From: Geomicrobium sediminis
Lineage (GTDB): Bacteria > Bacillota > Bacilli > Bacillales > Marinococcaceae
Direction of reading: 5' to 3'
Assembly: GCF_016908595.1 (NCBI RefSeq)
Contig: NZ_JAFBEC010000006.1
Coordinates: 186,001 to 250,000 of the forward strand
Length of the DNA stretch: 64,000 nt
Below are positions 1 to 8,550 of this stretch, in pieces. The position numbers and the translations under genes were made by a program. The stretch's first letter is position 1. Each line of letters begins with the position of its first letter. The notes under the pieces are model-generated. The model was not told where the DNA came from. It did not search any database and saw nothing but the letters and a program-made list of their open reading frames with translations.

Positions 1-70
1 TTCAGTCGGACCTATAGAATGGCTAGTTCGGATCGGAACGAATACAGGGGTGCCAAGAGCATTTTCCTAA
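1..70 (+). CDS. C-terminal end of a DUF418-like membrane protein (partial)
   Basis: Reading frame 2 is open from the window edge to a TAA at 68-70 and gives a 22-residue tail beginning SVGPIEWLVR. The pattern G-P-[IL]-E-W-L is typical of the extreme C-terminus of DUF418 family membrane proteins. The upstream part of the gene lies outside the window, so this rests on a very short match. Frame 1 is also open to position 105, but its translation is not recognisable. Confidence 0.4.
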   Translation, partial: SVGPIEWLVRIGTNTGVPRAFS

Positions 71-208
71 AGATGATTCCTCGGAATGGCAAAAAACAAG
101 TTTAAGAATGATCGTAGTATGGGAAGTGTTATTTAAGTACTACATATTTCATTCGTGTACAAATCAACGTAACAAGAAAGGTGGAAAGCTCATCGTTATT
201 TTTCAGAG

Positions 209-1879
209 ATGACTTTGAGCAACTTTATGAAAAACAGTAAGTTATCCATAGTCTTTTGGGTATCGCTCGCCATTGCCGGTGTATTCATCCTTTGGGGTGT
301 ATTCTTACCAGACAATGTTGAAACGGTACTCGGGTTTATTGATGGATTAATTGCGAACAATTTTGGTTGGGTGTATATTATCGCAACAACGTTGTTTGTG
401 TTACTCGCATTGTTTCTCGTTTTTGGACCTTATGGACGCATTCGCTTAGGAAGGCCTGACGAAAGGCCGGAATACAGTTACTTTACATGGTTTGCTTTTT
501 TATTTACTGCAGGGATGGGTGTAGGACTTGTTTTCTTCGGTATTTCCGAGCCTTTAACACATTTCCACAACCCGCCATCTGTTGATCCAGGCACAATAGC
601 AGCTGCTGAAGAGTCAACAAGATATACACTCTTTCATTGGGGATTTCATCCTTGGGCTACATATGCAATCGTTGCCCTAACTCTTGCTTACTTTAAGTTT
701 CGTCACCAGGCGCCAGCACTTATTAGTTCGGCATTTACACCGTTAATTGGTCACCGTGCACAAGGTGGACTTGGTCACAGCATTGATGTGTTAGCGGTGT
801 TTGCAACGATTTTTGGTATTGCCACATCACTTGGACTCGGTGCAACGCAAATTACAGCGGGGTTAAGTTATACATTTGATGGAATTACAAATAGTACAAT
901 GACGACGATGATTGTTATCGCAGTCGTTACGGTTATCTTCATTCTTTCAGCCTCAACAGGGGTTGATAAAGGTATCCGTTACTTGAGTTGGATGAACATC
1001 GTTGTTGCAATCGCATTGATGATCTTAGTTTTCATCTTAGGATCATCGATACAAATGATCGAATCATTTACAACTACGCTTGGTAGCTATATCCAGAGCA
1101 TCCCAAGTATGACGCTTGGAATGAACGCTTTCGAAGGTGAGCGTGAGTTCTTAAATGACTGGACATTGTTCTACTGGGCTTGGTGGATCGGCTGGTCTCC
1201 TTTTGTAGGTACGTTTATTGCACGAGTTTCAAGAGGGCGTACCATTCGAGAATTTGTCATTGGTGTAACAGCAGTTCCAGTATTGTTTAGTGCTGTATGG
1301 TTCTCGATCTTTGGTATCGCAGGTATTGAGATGGACAATGCATTAAATGGTGGACTATATGAAATTGTGAGCGAACAAGGAAACGAAGTAGCACTGTTTG
1401 CATTCTTAGAACAATATCCTTGGAGTCCAGTTATTATGGGTATTGCTATCTTATTGATTTCTTCATTCTTTATCACGTCAGCGGATGCCGCGACATTTGT
1501 TTTAGGGATGTTAACGACAGGTGGTCGTTTGAACCCTCAAGTGAAGATCAAAGTTATCTGGGGTGTTATTCTTTCTGCAACAGCAGCGGCACTATTGTTA
1601 TCAGGCGGACTTCAAGCGTTAGAAATGGCCATGTTGATCGCCGCATTCCCGTTCACCTTTGTCGTATTGCTGATGGCAATTTCTTTACTCAAAGCGTTAA
1701 GTGGTGAGTACGATATTCTCAGGCTAGAAAGCAAGCATAAAGAATACGAACCAACCTTCTTAGAAGAATCTAAAGAAGAACTTAAAGAGAAACGTGAAGA
1801 ATTTGAACAGACAATGCCAGAAGAATTAATTGACGAGAGTGATGAAGAAACCAATAATAATCAAGATGATACGAAATAA
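209..1879 (+). CDS. BCCT family betaine/choline/carnitine transporter
   Basis: This 556-residue secondary carrier probably imports a compatible solute such as glycine betaine or choline with sodium. It has about twelve membrane segments, the family motif GMGVGLVFFGISEP near residue 100, and the tryptophan-rich segment WAWWIGWSPF near 330 that carries the substrate aromatic box in BetP/OpuD proteins. The C-terminal tail (about residues 510-556) is hydrophilic and highly charged, a region that senses osmotic state in relatives. No convincing Shine-Dalgarno precedes the ATG at 209: AAAGGTGG at 176-183 is too far away. The ATG at 227 is an alternative start. A terminator follows directly, so the gene is monocistronic. 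The exact substrate cannot be read from sequence. Confidence 0.93.
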   Translation: MTLSNFMKNSKLSIVFWVSLAIAGVFILWGVFLPDNVETVLGFIDGLIANNFGWVYIIATTLFVLLALFLVFGPYGRIRLGRPDERPEYSYFTWFAFLFTAGMGVGLVFFGISEPLTHFHNPPSVDPGTIAAAEESTRYTLFHWGFHPWATYAIVALTLAYFKFRHQAPALISSAFTPLIGHRAQGGLGHSIDVLAVFATIFGIATSLGLGATQITAGLSYTFDGITNSTMTTMIVIAVVTVIFILSASTGVDKGIRYLSWMNIVVAIALMILVFILGSSIQMIESFTTTLGSYIQSIPSMTLGMNAFEGEREFLNDWTLFYWAWWIGWSPFVGTFIARVSRGRTIREFVIGVTAVPVLFSAVWFSIFGIAGIEMDNALNGGLYEIVSEQGNEVALFAFLEQYPWSPVIMGIAILLISSFFITSADAATFVLGMLTTGGRLNPQVKIKVIWGVILSATAAALLLSGGLQALEMAMLIAAFPFTFVVLLMAISLLKALSGEYDILRLESKHKEYEPTFLEESKEELKEKREEFEQTMPEELIDESDEETNNNQDDTK

Positions 1880-1882
1880 ACA

Positions 1883-1914
1883 AATCCGCTGAGATTTTTC
1901 TCAGCGGATTTTTT
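1883..1914 (+). terminator. Rho-independent terminator of the BCCT gene
   Basis: An 11-bp perfect stem (AATCCGCTGAG with CTCAGCGGATT) encloses a 6-nt loop and runs into TTTT, four bases after the stop codon. Confidence 0.92.
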
Positions 1915-1973
1915 GTAACATTTTATGGAAAGTGGCGACTATAGGTAGTGAGAGCGAAATGAAGGAGAAAGAC

Positions 1974-2108
1974 ATGAACAAGAAATTAGCCATTATTTCA
2001 TTGATTGTTGCTCTAGTCATTAGTTTAAGTATTGAAAGTAACAATACGAGCATGCAATTCCATGAACCACAAGAAAAAATTGAATTGCAAAAGTCACTTG
2101 AGTCGTAA
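1974..2108 (+). CDS. Small membrane-anchored or secreted peptide (44 aa)
   Basis: I do not recognise this family. The ORF begins MNKKLAIISLIVALVISLS: two lysines followed by a hydrophobic stretch of about 15 residues, then a polar, glutamate- and glutamine-rich tail of about 24 residues. That is the layout of an uncleaved signal anchor or a short exported peptide. A strong AAGGAG at 1962-1967 sits seven bases before the ATG, which argues that it is translated. It lies between the BCCT terminator and the thrC promoter, so it is probably its own transcript. It is too short for routine ORF calling, and conservation in relatives would be the test. Confidence 0.55.
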   Translation: MNKKLAIISLIVALVISLSIESNNTSMQFHEPQEKIELQKSLES

Positions 2109-2127
2109 AGATTTCTGAAAATATCCA

Positions 2128-2156
2128 TTGCTTTCTATATTATCCTTCACTATGCT
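2128..2156 (+). promoter_or_regulatory. SigA-type promoter of threonine synthase
   Basis: TTGCTT (2128-2133) and TATGCT (2151-2156) are separated by 17 bp, 35 bp upstream of the thrC start codon. Confidence 0.5.
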
Positions 2157-2191
2157 AGAGTAAAGGATAAACAAAGGTGGAGCGGATCATC

Positions 2192-3448
2192 ATGAAATTA
2201 CAATGTGTGGATTGTCACAAAGAGTACGCAATGGAACAGTTCCAATACCAATGTGAATGTGGTGGATTGTTTGACATTGTGCACAATTTTAAACAAGTCG
2301 ATACGGAGCAGTTAAAGCAAACGTTCAATGAACGGTTATCAGAGCGAATGACACCTTATGCTAGTGGTGTTTGGCGATATAAAGAGCTGATTTTCCCTGA
2401 GTTAGCCGAAGAACATATGGTCACGAAGTATGAGGGCAATACAGGTCTCTATAACGTTCAATCGGTTAAAGATTATGTCGGTTTGAACCAGCCTGTTTAC
2501 TTAAAAGCTCAAAGTGAGAACCCAAGTGGCTCGTTTAAAGATAATGGGATGGCTGTTGCGGTTTCCCACGGGAAGTCACTTGGCTATGACAAATTTACGT
2601 GTACATCTACTGGGAATACGTCATCGTCACTCGCAATGTATAGTTCAATGGCCGGTTCCAAATCATTCGTGTTTGTTCCTAACAAGAACATTTCAATGAA
2701 TAAAGTGATGCAGACGCTAGCATACGGCGCGAAAGTGTTTAGTACAGAAGGAAAGTATGATGAGGGCATCAACTTCTTACAAGCGCATAGTGAGGAGTTA
2801 GGGTTGTATGTATGTAACTCGATTAACCCTTTCCGAATTGAAGGCCAGAAGAGTATTATTTTTGAAATCGCACAGTATTTAAATTGGCAGTTGCCAGACT
2901 GGATTGTCGTTCCTGGTGGGGCGCTTTCTAACAGTACTGCACTCGGAAAAGGATTAAAAGATCTCTATGACCTCGGGTTTATTGACAGGTTGCCGCGTGT
3001 TGCGATTGTACAAGCAGAAGGAGCAAGTCCGTTTCATAAGATGATGGACCAAAAAGCGGAGCAGTTTGTTCCAGAGATCGATCCGAACACGGTTGCAAGT
3101 GCGTTAAATATCGGAAACCCACCGAGCTGGAAGAAAGCGAAGAACGTCTTACATGCAACAGACGGAGTTACCGTTGCAGTTACGGATGAAGAGATTCTTG
3201 ATGCAAAAGCGGTGATTGATCAAAGTGGGGTTGGATGTGAACCTGCATCTGCGGCTACAGTTGCAGGGTTAAAGCAACTCGTAGACCGACAAATCGTTGA
3301 CCGTGATGAAACGGCACTTTGTGTGTTAACGGGTAATATCTTAAAGGACACGTCAGCGTTGCAACAGTATCACACAGGGGATTATCAATTTAGTAATCAG
3401 ATCATCAATACAGAATTAACCTATAAGAATATCCAGAAACAATTGTAA
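2192..3448 (+). CDS. thrC: Threonine synthase
   Basis: This PLP enzyme converts O-phosphohomoserine to threonine and phosphate in the cytoplasm. The protein (418 aa) begins with a zinc-ribbon-like knuckle (Cys5, Cys8, Cys21, Cys23, with CECGG). The PLP-binding lysine lies in NPSGSFKDNG (about Lys116), and a glycine-rich phosphate-binding segment VPGGALSNSTA follows. The ATG at 2192 is preferred over the GTG at 2177, because AAAGGTGG (2173-2180) overlaps that GTG and is spaced properly for the ATG. The usual partners hom and thrB are absent nearby, so the gene stands alone here. The N-terminal metal knuckle marks the longer type of threonine synthase rather than the compact Bacillus form. Confidence 0.92.
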   Translation: MKLQCVDCHKEYAMEQFQYQCECGGLFDIVHNFKQVDTEQLKQTFNERLSERMTPYASGVWRYKELIFPELAEEHMVTKYEGNTGLYNVQSVKDYVGLNQPVYLKAQSENPSGSFKDNGMAVAVSHGKSLGYDKFTCTSTGNTSSSLAMYSSMAGSKSFVFVPNKNISMNKVMQTLAYGAKVFSTEGKYDEGINFLQAHSEELGLYVCNSINPFRIEGQKSIIFEIAQYLNWQLPDWIVVPGGALSNSTALGKGLKDLYDLGFIDRLPRVAIVQAEGASPFHKMMDQKAEQFVPEIDPNTVASALNIGNPPSWKKAKNVLHATDGVTVAVTDEEILDAKAVIDQSGVGCEPASAATVAGLKQLVDRQIVDRDETALCVLTGNILKDTSALQQYHTGDYQFSNQIINTELTYKNIQKQL

Positions 3449-3451
3449 TTA

Positions 3452-3486
3452 AACAGCCGGTTTTGCCTTATGCAAAACCGGCTGTT
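3452..3486. terminator. Bidirectional terminator between thrC and cls
   Basis: A perfect 15-bp stem (AACAGCCGGTTTTGC with its complement) and a 5-nt loop lie between two convergent genes. The right arm ends two bases before the last base of the leftward cardiolipin synthase gene. Confidence 0.88.
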
Positions 3487-3487
3487 C

Positions 3488-4930
3488 TTATAGTAGTGGA
3501 GAGATTAATCGTGCGATGTTTTCTTTAACTCGAATCCATTTGGATCGTTGTTCATACTCTTCAAGCGTTAATTCATGACAATCGACGAGGTCATTTTGAA
3601 ACGTTTCTCGCATTTTCTCTGCCATCTCCTCGTCATACATGAACGTATTCACTTCAAAGTTCAGGCTAACACTTCGAACGTCCATGTTCGTTGTGCCGAG
3701 TGTGCTAATCCGGTCATCAACGACCATCGTTTTTGCGTGAAGAAACCCTTTATCGTAAATATAAATCGTTGCACCAAGGCGGAGAAGCTCACCGATATAA
3801 AAGTACGTTGCCCAGTAGATAAACGGATGGTCAGGCTTGTTTGGAATCATGATTCGAACGTCGATGCCACTCATAATCGCAACTCGTAGGTTATCCAATA
3901 ATCCAAAGTCAGGAATAAAGTATGGAGTCTGAATGTAAATGTAACGTTTCGCCTGTTGGATCATTTGAATAAAGCCGTTTTTCACTTGGTCCGTCTCAAA
4001 GCCCGGCCCGCTTGCGACGATTTGCATTGGCACGCCGCCTTTTAAGGATGAAGAGACTGGAACTTCATAATTCGCAAATTCAGGGGCAGGTTCTTTTTGA
4101 CCTTTATTCCAGTCAGAAATAAATTGGTCGTGCAAATGATGAACAGCACTTCCTGTAAGTCTTAAATGCGAGTCGCGCCAGAAGCCGAGCCCGCGATCGT
4201 CAGTGTTATACTTGTCACCAATATTAAATCCTCCGATATAAGCAACAGAGCCATCAATAATTGCAAGCTTCCGGTGATTGCGATGATTTAAGCTGCCGTA
4301 CGTGAACATTGAACGTGGTGGGAAGAATACGCGAGACTTGCCACCAGCGTTTAAGTAATCTTTCAAGAACCGATTTGACATTTTCCACGAGCCGAGTCCG
4401 TCATACAACAACATCACTTGCACGCCTTCTTTTGCTTTTTCGGTGAGCAACTGAACAAAGGCTGATCCAAGTTCATCGGTATTAATGGAGAAGTATTGCA
4501 CATGAACATAATCGGTTGCTTCGCGAATGTCGTTGAACAGTGATTCGAACTTCTGGTCACCGTCTGTTAACAAGTCTACGGACTGTGCATACGTCAGTGG
4601 CGCATGACTGTGGTGAATGTGCATATAAATGAGACTTTCTAATCCATCCATGCTTGGTGAATTCCGGTACAGTGTCTCTTCTTGAATCTCTTCACGTTGA
4701 TGGAGAAGAAGTGCATTCGTTTTGAAAAGTGAGTCTTCGTTCCATGAGCTGTTCCGAAGTTCACGACCGAAAACAAAATAAATGATTAGCCCGATCACTG
4801 GCACGAAAAAAAGGACCATTAACCAGGCCCAAGTTGCTTGTGCACTCTTTTGTTCACGAAATATGATTATGATACCGAAGAAGATGTTTACGATTAAAAT
4901 CCCCAAAAAAATCGTTGCGGGCCATGACAT
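3488..4930 (-). CDS. cls: Cardiolipin synthase (phospholipase D family)
   Basis: The enzyme joins two phosphatidylglycerol molecules into cardiolipin at the membrane. Two N-terminal membrane segments (about residues 5-24 and 36-54) precede two phospholipase D domains, each with an intact HKD motif: His219-Lys221-Asp226 in HRNHRKLAIID, and His398-Lys400-Asp405 in HAKTMVVDD. The length of 480 residues is normal for Bacillus ClsA and YwnE. It is transcribed leftward alone and diverges from the hydrolase gene at 5018. Cardiolipin is often raised in salt- and alkali-adapted bacteria, which fits the neighbouring osmotic genes, but no regulatory site was identified. Confidence 0.94.
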   Translation of the reverse strand: MSWPATIFLGILIVNIFFGIIIIFREQKSAQATWAWLMVLFFVPVIGLIIYFVFGRELRNSSWNEDSLFKTNALLLHQREEIQEETLYRNSPSMDGLESLIYMHIHHSHAPLTYAQSVDLLTDGDQKFESLFNDIREATDYVHVQYFSINTDELGSAFVQLLTEKAKEGVQVMLLYDGLGSWKMSNRFLKDYLNAGGKSRVFFPPRSMFTYGSLNHRNHRKLAIIDGSVAYIGGFNIGDKYNTDDRGLGFWRDSHLRLTGSAVHHLHDQFISDWNKGQKEPAPEFANYEVPVSSSLKGGVPMQIVASGPGFETDQVKNGFIQMIQQAKRYIYIQTPYFIPDFGLLDNLRVAIMSGIDVRIMIPNKPDHPFIYWATYFYIGELLRLGATIYIYDKGFLHAKTMVVDDRISTLGTTNMDVRSVSLNFEVNTFMYDEEMAEKMRETFQNDLVDCHELTLEEYEQRSKWIRVKENIARLISPLL

Positions 4931-5017
4931 GTCTACGTCCCCCTAGTGACTAGTAATACTGTCATTCCCTTCATTTGTATGTGTTAACCCTCATTCTAGT
5001 TGAAAGGAAGGGGAATA

Positions 5018-5734
5018 ATGGAAAATAAACGTCATTTGCTTTTATTTTTACATGGTGGCGGTACGAGCTCGTGGATGTGGAACGAACAAGTGAAGTTTTT
5101 TGAACAAGACTATGCGGTGTGGACACCAGAGCTTCCTGGACACGGGATGAATGAGGAGAAGTATTTTTCGATTGATGAGACTGTCGATCAATTAATAAGG
5201 GAGCTAGACACAGTTTCCTTTGAACAGATCAGTGTGATTGGCTTTTCACTCGGGGCACAAGTGGCATTGTCCTTAGTGAGCAGACAACCTGAACGGTTTG
5301 AGCGTGTTGTATTAGTCAGTATGTTGGCATCCCCGCTTCCTTTTCCGACGTTCATAGCAAAAACGACTGCCATGATGCATCCACTAAGTAGAAATCGAAC
5401 CTTTGCAAAAATCCAAGCAAAGCAACTGGAAGTCCCAAGTTCGGATTTTGAGCGTTATTTCAACGATACGCAATCAATCACTAAATCACTACTTGAAAAC
5501 ATCATCTATGAGAATAGTCGATTTAAGCTTCCGGTGAACGTGCACGAACTACCGTTTCCGATCCTCGTGATGGCAGGGGCGAAAGAAAACAGATTGATAA
5601 AGAAAACAATGGCGCAGATTTCGAATGAAAATGAGCACGTAAAGACGATGATGATCGATGGGGCAGGACATAGTTTGCCGTATTCGCATGCTTCTTTATT
5701 CAATGAAACCGTTCATCGCTTCCTCAGTCAATGA
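5018..5734 (+). CDS. Alpha/beta hydrolase
   Basis: A 238-residue cytoplasmic hydrolase of unknown substrate. The oxyanion-hole motif LFLHGGGTSSWMW is near the N-terminus, the nucleophile elbow is GFSLGAQ (Ser in G-x-S-x-G, about residue 86), and the catalytic histidine lies in DGAGHSLPYSHA near the C-terminus. The acid is probably in the VMAGAKENR turn, although Asp is replaced there by Glu/Lys-rich sequence, so it is uncertain. The ATG at 5018 is preceded by GAAAGGAAGGGG. The in-frame TTG at 5000 overlaps that Shine-Dalgarno and is unlikely. It is probably an esterase or a MenH-like acyl hydrolase, and nothing in the sequence fixes the reaction. Confidence 0.85.
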   Translation: MENKRHLLLFLHGGGTSSWMWNEQVKFFEQDYAVWTPELPGHGMNEEKYFSIDETVDQLIRELDTVSFEQISVIGFSLGAQVALSLVSRQPERFERVVLVSMLASPLPFPTFIAKTTAMMHPLSRNRTFAKIQAKQLEVPSSDFERYFNDTQSITKSLLENIIYENSRFKLPVNVHELPFPILVMAGAKENRLIKKTMAQISNENEHVKTMMIDGAGHSLPYSHASLFNETVHRFLSQ

Positions 5735-5842
5735 AACGAGTTGGAAACGGACAGAAGGTTCATGAATTGTTCAGATGATCTACAGATGTTCTCCATATTC
5801 TTCGTGTACACTATAAGTAATCGCTTTGAAGGAGTGGTTCAT

Positions 5843-6052
5843 GTGAAGATCGTAACTGTTAGCTTTTTAACCTCTTATTTAGCATTGAGTTCGGTAACGC
5901 CGAATCAATATGAAGAGGGAACACATACGGCAACAGAATCAAATGCTCCCGAAGGAATTGTTGAAACAATCGATGAGTCAGGTAAGGTAATCGACTCGAA
6001 AGAAGTATCCGATACGGTTCAACGTGTTAATTTAGATTCATTGTTATTATGA
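5843..6052 (+). CDS. Small exported protein of unknown function (69 aa)
   Basis: Translation most likely starts at GTG 5843, with GAAGGAG at 5828-5834 eight bases upstream. The open frame extends back to 5741, but no ribosome site supports an earlier start. The product begins MKIVTVSFLTSYLALSSV, a short signal-peptide-like segment. After it comes a polar, glutamate- and threonine-rich region containing GIVETIDESGKVIDSKEVSDT, with no recognisable domain. The TGA stop codon is itself part of the following terminator stem. It is probably a small secreted or surface peptide, and I can assign no function. Confidence 0.55.
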   Translation: MKIVTVSFLTSYLALSSVTPNQYEEGTHTATESNAPEGIVETIDESGKVIDSKEVSDTVQRVNLDSLLL

Positions 6053-6073
6053 CCGGCATCTGCCGGTCATTTT
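6050..6073 (+). terminator. Terminator overlapping a stop codon
   Basis: An 8-bp stem (TGACCGGC with GCCGGTCA), loop ATCT, then TTTT. The TGA at its left foot is the stop codon of the small exported protein gene. Confidence 0.8.
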
Positions 6074-6136
6074 ACGTTGATTAGAGTCGAACTATGGTAG
6101 ACTAGACTAAAGAAAACATTAAGGTGGTGCAGGCAA

Positions 6137-6553
6137 GTGACTGTGGATTTTTTTGAAAATATCGATAAAAGAATTGCCGGTACAATTATTGACGAATTAA
6201 ATATTGAGTTTATTGAGACGGATCCGGATCGACTCGTCTTGAAAATGCCAATTACTCCGAAAACCCATCAACCTGCAGGAATTTTACATGGTGGTGTTTC
6301 AGTCGTCCTCGCTGAAACGGCAGCTTCAGTTGGAACTGCGATTAACATCGATTTATCTAAAAAAGTGGCAGTCGGCTTAGAGATTAATGCGAACCACGTT
6401 CGAAGCAAGAGAGAGGGTCACGTTTTTGCAGTCGCAGTGCCGGTACATAAAGGAAGAACGACGATGATTTGGGAGATTAAAATCGTTGATGAAGAGGACA
6501 AGTTAATCTGTACATCTCGCTGTACGATGGCGATTATTGATCAGAAACAGTAA
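6137..6553 (+). CDS. PaaI/YuxO-like hotdog-fold acyl-CoA thioesterase
   Basis: A 138-residue single hotdog domain. The family signature HQPAGILHGGVSVVLAETAAS places the catalytic Glu/Asp after the HGG turn, and the second half GRTTMIWEIKIVDEEDKLICTSRCTMAI is typical of acyl-CoA thioesterases of the YuxO/EntH type. It starts at GTG 6137, with AAGGTGG at 6121-6127. In Bacillus the closest named protein hydrolyses DHNA-CoA in menaquinone synthesis. Because this window also encodes futalosine-pathway genes (mqnB, mqnD), that specific role is doubtful here and the substrate is left open. Confidence 0.82.
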   Translation: MTVDFFENIDKRIAGTIIDELNIEFIETDPDRLVLKMPITPKTHQPAGILHGGVSVVLAETAASVGTAINIDLSKKVAVGLEINANHVRSKREGHVFAVAVPVHKGRTTMIWEIKIVDEEDKLICTSRCTMAIIDQKQ

Positions 6554-6649
6554 AGTGGTGTACACTAAAGCAATTGAACAATTTTGAGTGTTCGCTTGTG
6601 ATAAAAGTCACAACTGGACAACTCTGGAAATGCATCTTGGAGGAACACT

Positions 6650-7066
6650 ATGTGGAAAGAATTTAAAGCATTCATTGCACAAGGAAACGTACTAGATCTC
6701 GCAGTTGCAGTCGTCATAGGTGCTGCCTTTCAACAGATTGTCAGTTCGCTTGTTGATCACATTATTATGCCATTCGTCGGTGTGATCCTCGGTGGTGTTG
6801 ACTTTTCGAGTCTCGTCTTCCAGTTTGGTGATGCCCAAGTAGAATACGGCATGTTTATTCAAGCGATCGTCGACTTTCTAATTATCGCTTTAGCCATATT
6901 CATTTTCGTGAAAGTTGCGAACAAGCTCATTAAACGAAGAGCTGAAGCGGAAGAAGCTGAGGAAGAAATGGAAGAAGAGCCACCAGCAAGTGAAGTGTAT
7001 CTAAAAGAAATTCGCGATCTACTATCGAAGCAACAAGAGTCACAACCAAATGACGATAAAGAATAG
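6650..7066 (+). CDS. mscL: Large-conductance mechanosensitive channel
   Basis: This homopentameric membrane channel opens under extreme turgor to release solutes after osmotic downshock. The 138-residue protein has the near-invariant N-terminus [27 protein letters not shown] (amphipathic helix and first membrane segment with the gate), the periplasmic-type loop, and the second membrane segment ending in KLIKRR. A charged cytoplasmic helix follows, with a run of glutamates (about residues 103-118). A Shine-Dalgarno TTGGAGGA precedes the ATG. It forms a single-gene unit bounded by a strong terminator. Together with the BCCT carrier it covers both osmotic upshift and downshift. Confidence 0.97.
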   Translation: MWKEFKAFIAQGNVLDLAVAVVIGAAFQQIVSSLVDHIIMPFVGVILGGVDFSSLVFQFGDAQVEYGMFIQAIVDFLIIALAIFIFVKVANKLIKRRAEAEEAEEEMEEEPPASEVYLKEIRDLLSKQQESQPNDDKE

Positions 7067-7077
7067 TACGGAAAGAA

Positions 7078-7116
7078 AACAAGCCTTGCTTCATTGAAGC
7101 GAGGCTTGTTTTTTTA
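7078..7116 (+). terminator. Terminator of mscL
   Basis: A 15-bp stem (AACAAGCCTTGCTTC with GAAGCGAGGCTTGTT, one wobble pair) with a minimal loop, followed by TTTTTT. Confidence 0.93.
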
Positions 7117-7216
7117 TGTTAATACTATGGAAGTTAATATAACAACAATATAGAAACTATTAAGAATATTATAGTATTGTTAACCGTACTAGATTAACGC
7201 TTTGAAGGAGGAAATG

Positions 7217-8494
7217 ATGAAAAAATATAAATGGGGGATCGCCTTATTCTCGTCTGCATTTATCCTAAGTGCATGTGCTGCTGGAGATGAAGCGGCGGAT
7301 ACAGGTTTTGGAGAAGCGAGTGCAGGCGAGGACGAACAGTCCGATTCAGAAGAGAATAGTGAAGAAGTTGTCGTGGATGAGGATTCAATTCCAGTTGGAT
7401 TGCTTCATTCATTAAGTGGAACGATGGCAATAAGTGAGACATCTGTCAGAGATGCGGTCATGTTAGCGATCGATGAAATTAATGAAGATGGTGGTGTTTT
7501 AGGGAAAGAAATTGTTCCAATCGTTGAAGACGGTGCTTCCGATGAGCCGGTCTTTTCTGAGCGAGCGTCTAAACTCTTACAACAAGATGATGTTGCTGCA
7601 ATCTTCGGTACGTGGACGTCTGCAAGTCGACAAGCCGTATTGCCAGTTGTAGAAGAACATAACGGACTGTTGTTCTACCCTGTGCAATATGAAGGAATGG
7701 AGTCTTCACCAAATATATTTTATAACGGTGCCGCACCGAACCAACAAATTGTTCCGGCTGTAGAATGGTTGTTTGATAACGTTGGTGATTCTTTCTTTTT
7801 ATTAGGTTCTGATTATGTGTTCCCGAGAACTGCAAATCAAATTATCCAAGCACAATTAGATGATCTAGGTGGTGAAGTCGTAAGAGAAGAATACACACCG
7901 ATGGGTCATACCGATTACAACACGATTATTTCACACATCAGAGACACAGAGCCAGACGTTATCTTTAATACATTAAATGGGGATAGCAACGTAGCATTTT
8001 TCAATCAGCTTGCTGATGCAGGGATTACTTCCGATGACGTAACCGTGCTCTCTGTAAGTGTAGCGGAAGAAGAGATTCGAGGAATCGGAGCTGAAGTGTT
8101 AGAAGGACATTACGCGAGTTGGAATTATTATCAGACGACCGATACCCCTGAAAACGACACGTTTGTGTCGAACTTCAAAGAAGCTTACGGTGAAGACCGT
8201 GTAACGGGCGACCCAATTGAGGCTGCTTATTTTATGGTTTACTTGTGGGCACAAGCAGTTGAAGAAGCTGGCACAACAGAAACAGATGCGGTTAGGGAAG
8301 CGGCATCAGGCATAACGTTTGATGCACCAAACGGACCCGTTGAGATTGATGGGGATAACCAGCATGTATACAAAACGGTCCGAATTGGAGAAGTACAAGG
8401 CGATGGGCAGTTTGAAGAAGTTTGGAATTCTGGAGAACCGGTCAAACCAGATCCTTATTTAGAGACATACGACTGGGCAGAAGCCATTCAATAA
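7217..8494 (+). CDS. urtA: Urea ABC transporter substrate-binding lipoprotein
   Basis: This extracytoplasmic binding protein feeds UrtBCDE. The lipoprotein signal [20 protein letters not shown] has the lipobox LSAC and is followed by a very acidic linker (about residues 26-57). The periplasmic-binding fold of the amide/urea class then begins at [17 protein letters not shown], and the segment containing [20 protein letters not shown] is highly specific for UrtA. The start at 7217 is chosen because AAGGAGG at 7205-7211 leaves only two bases before the ATG at 7214 and five before this one. It is the first gene of an urtABCDE operon. No urease genes are visible in the window, so a short-chain amide is also possible as substrate. 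Confidence 0.93.
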   Translation: MKKYKWGIALFSSAFILSACAAGDEAADTGFGEASAGEDEQSDSEENSEEVVVDEDSIPVGLLHSLSGTMAISETSVRDAVMLAIDEINEDGGVLGKEIVPIVEDGASDEPVFSERASKLLQQDDVAAIFGTWTSASRQAVLPVVEEHNGLLFYPVQYEGMESSPNIFYNGAAPNQQIVPAVEWLFDNVGDSFFLLGSDYVFPRTANQIIQAQLDDLGGEVVREEYTPMGHTDYNTIISHIRDTEPDVIFNTLNGDSNVAFFNQLADAGITSDDVTVLSVSVAEEEIRGIGAEVLEGHYASWNYYQTTDTPENDTFVSNFKEAYGEDRVTGDPIEAAYFMVYLWAQAVEEAGTTETDAVREAASGITFDAPNGPVEIDGDNQHVYKTVRIGEVQGDGQFEEVWNSGEPVKPDPYLETYDWAEAIQ

Positions 8495-8497
8495 GCG

Positions 8498-8526
8498 CGA
8501 AGGGAGGTAATCCCTTCGTCTCTTTT
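8498..8526 (+). terminator. Intra-operon hairpin after urtA
   Basis: An 8-bp perfect stem (CGAAGGGA with TCCCTTCG) and a GGTAA loop, followed by TCTCTTTT. It lies between the binding-protein gene and the permease genes. It probably causes partial termination or protects the urtA end of the message, so that more binding protein than permease is made. Confidence 0.65.
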
Positions 8527-8550
8527 AATCGACAGAAAGGCGTGCATGTT

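Noticed and set aside
6137-6553. Assignment of the hotdog thioesterase as MenI
   Set aside because: Futalosine-pathway genes in the same window make a DHNA-CoA hydrolase role doubtful, and the sequence does not specify the acyl group.
7121-7178. Inverted repeat AATACTAT/ATAGTATT before urtA as a nitrogen-control site
   Set aside because: The arms are 42 bp apart and AT-only, and there is no TGTNA-N7-TNACA pattern of TnrA/GlnR.
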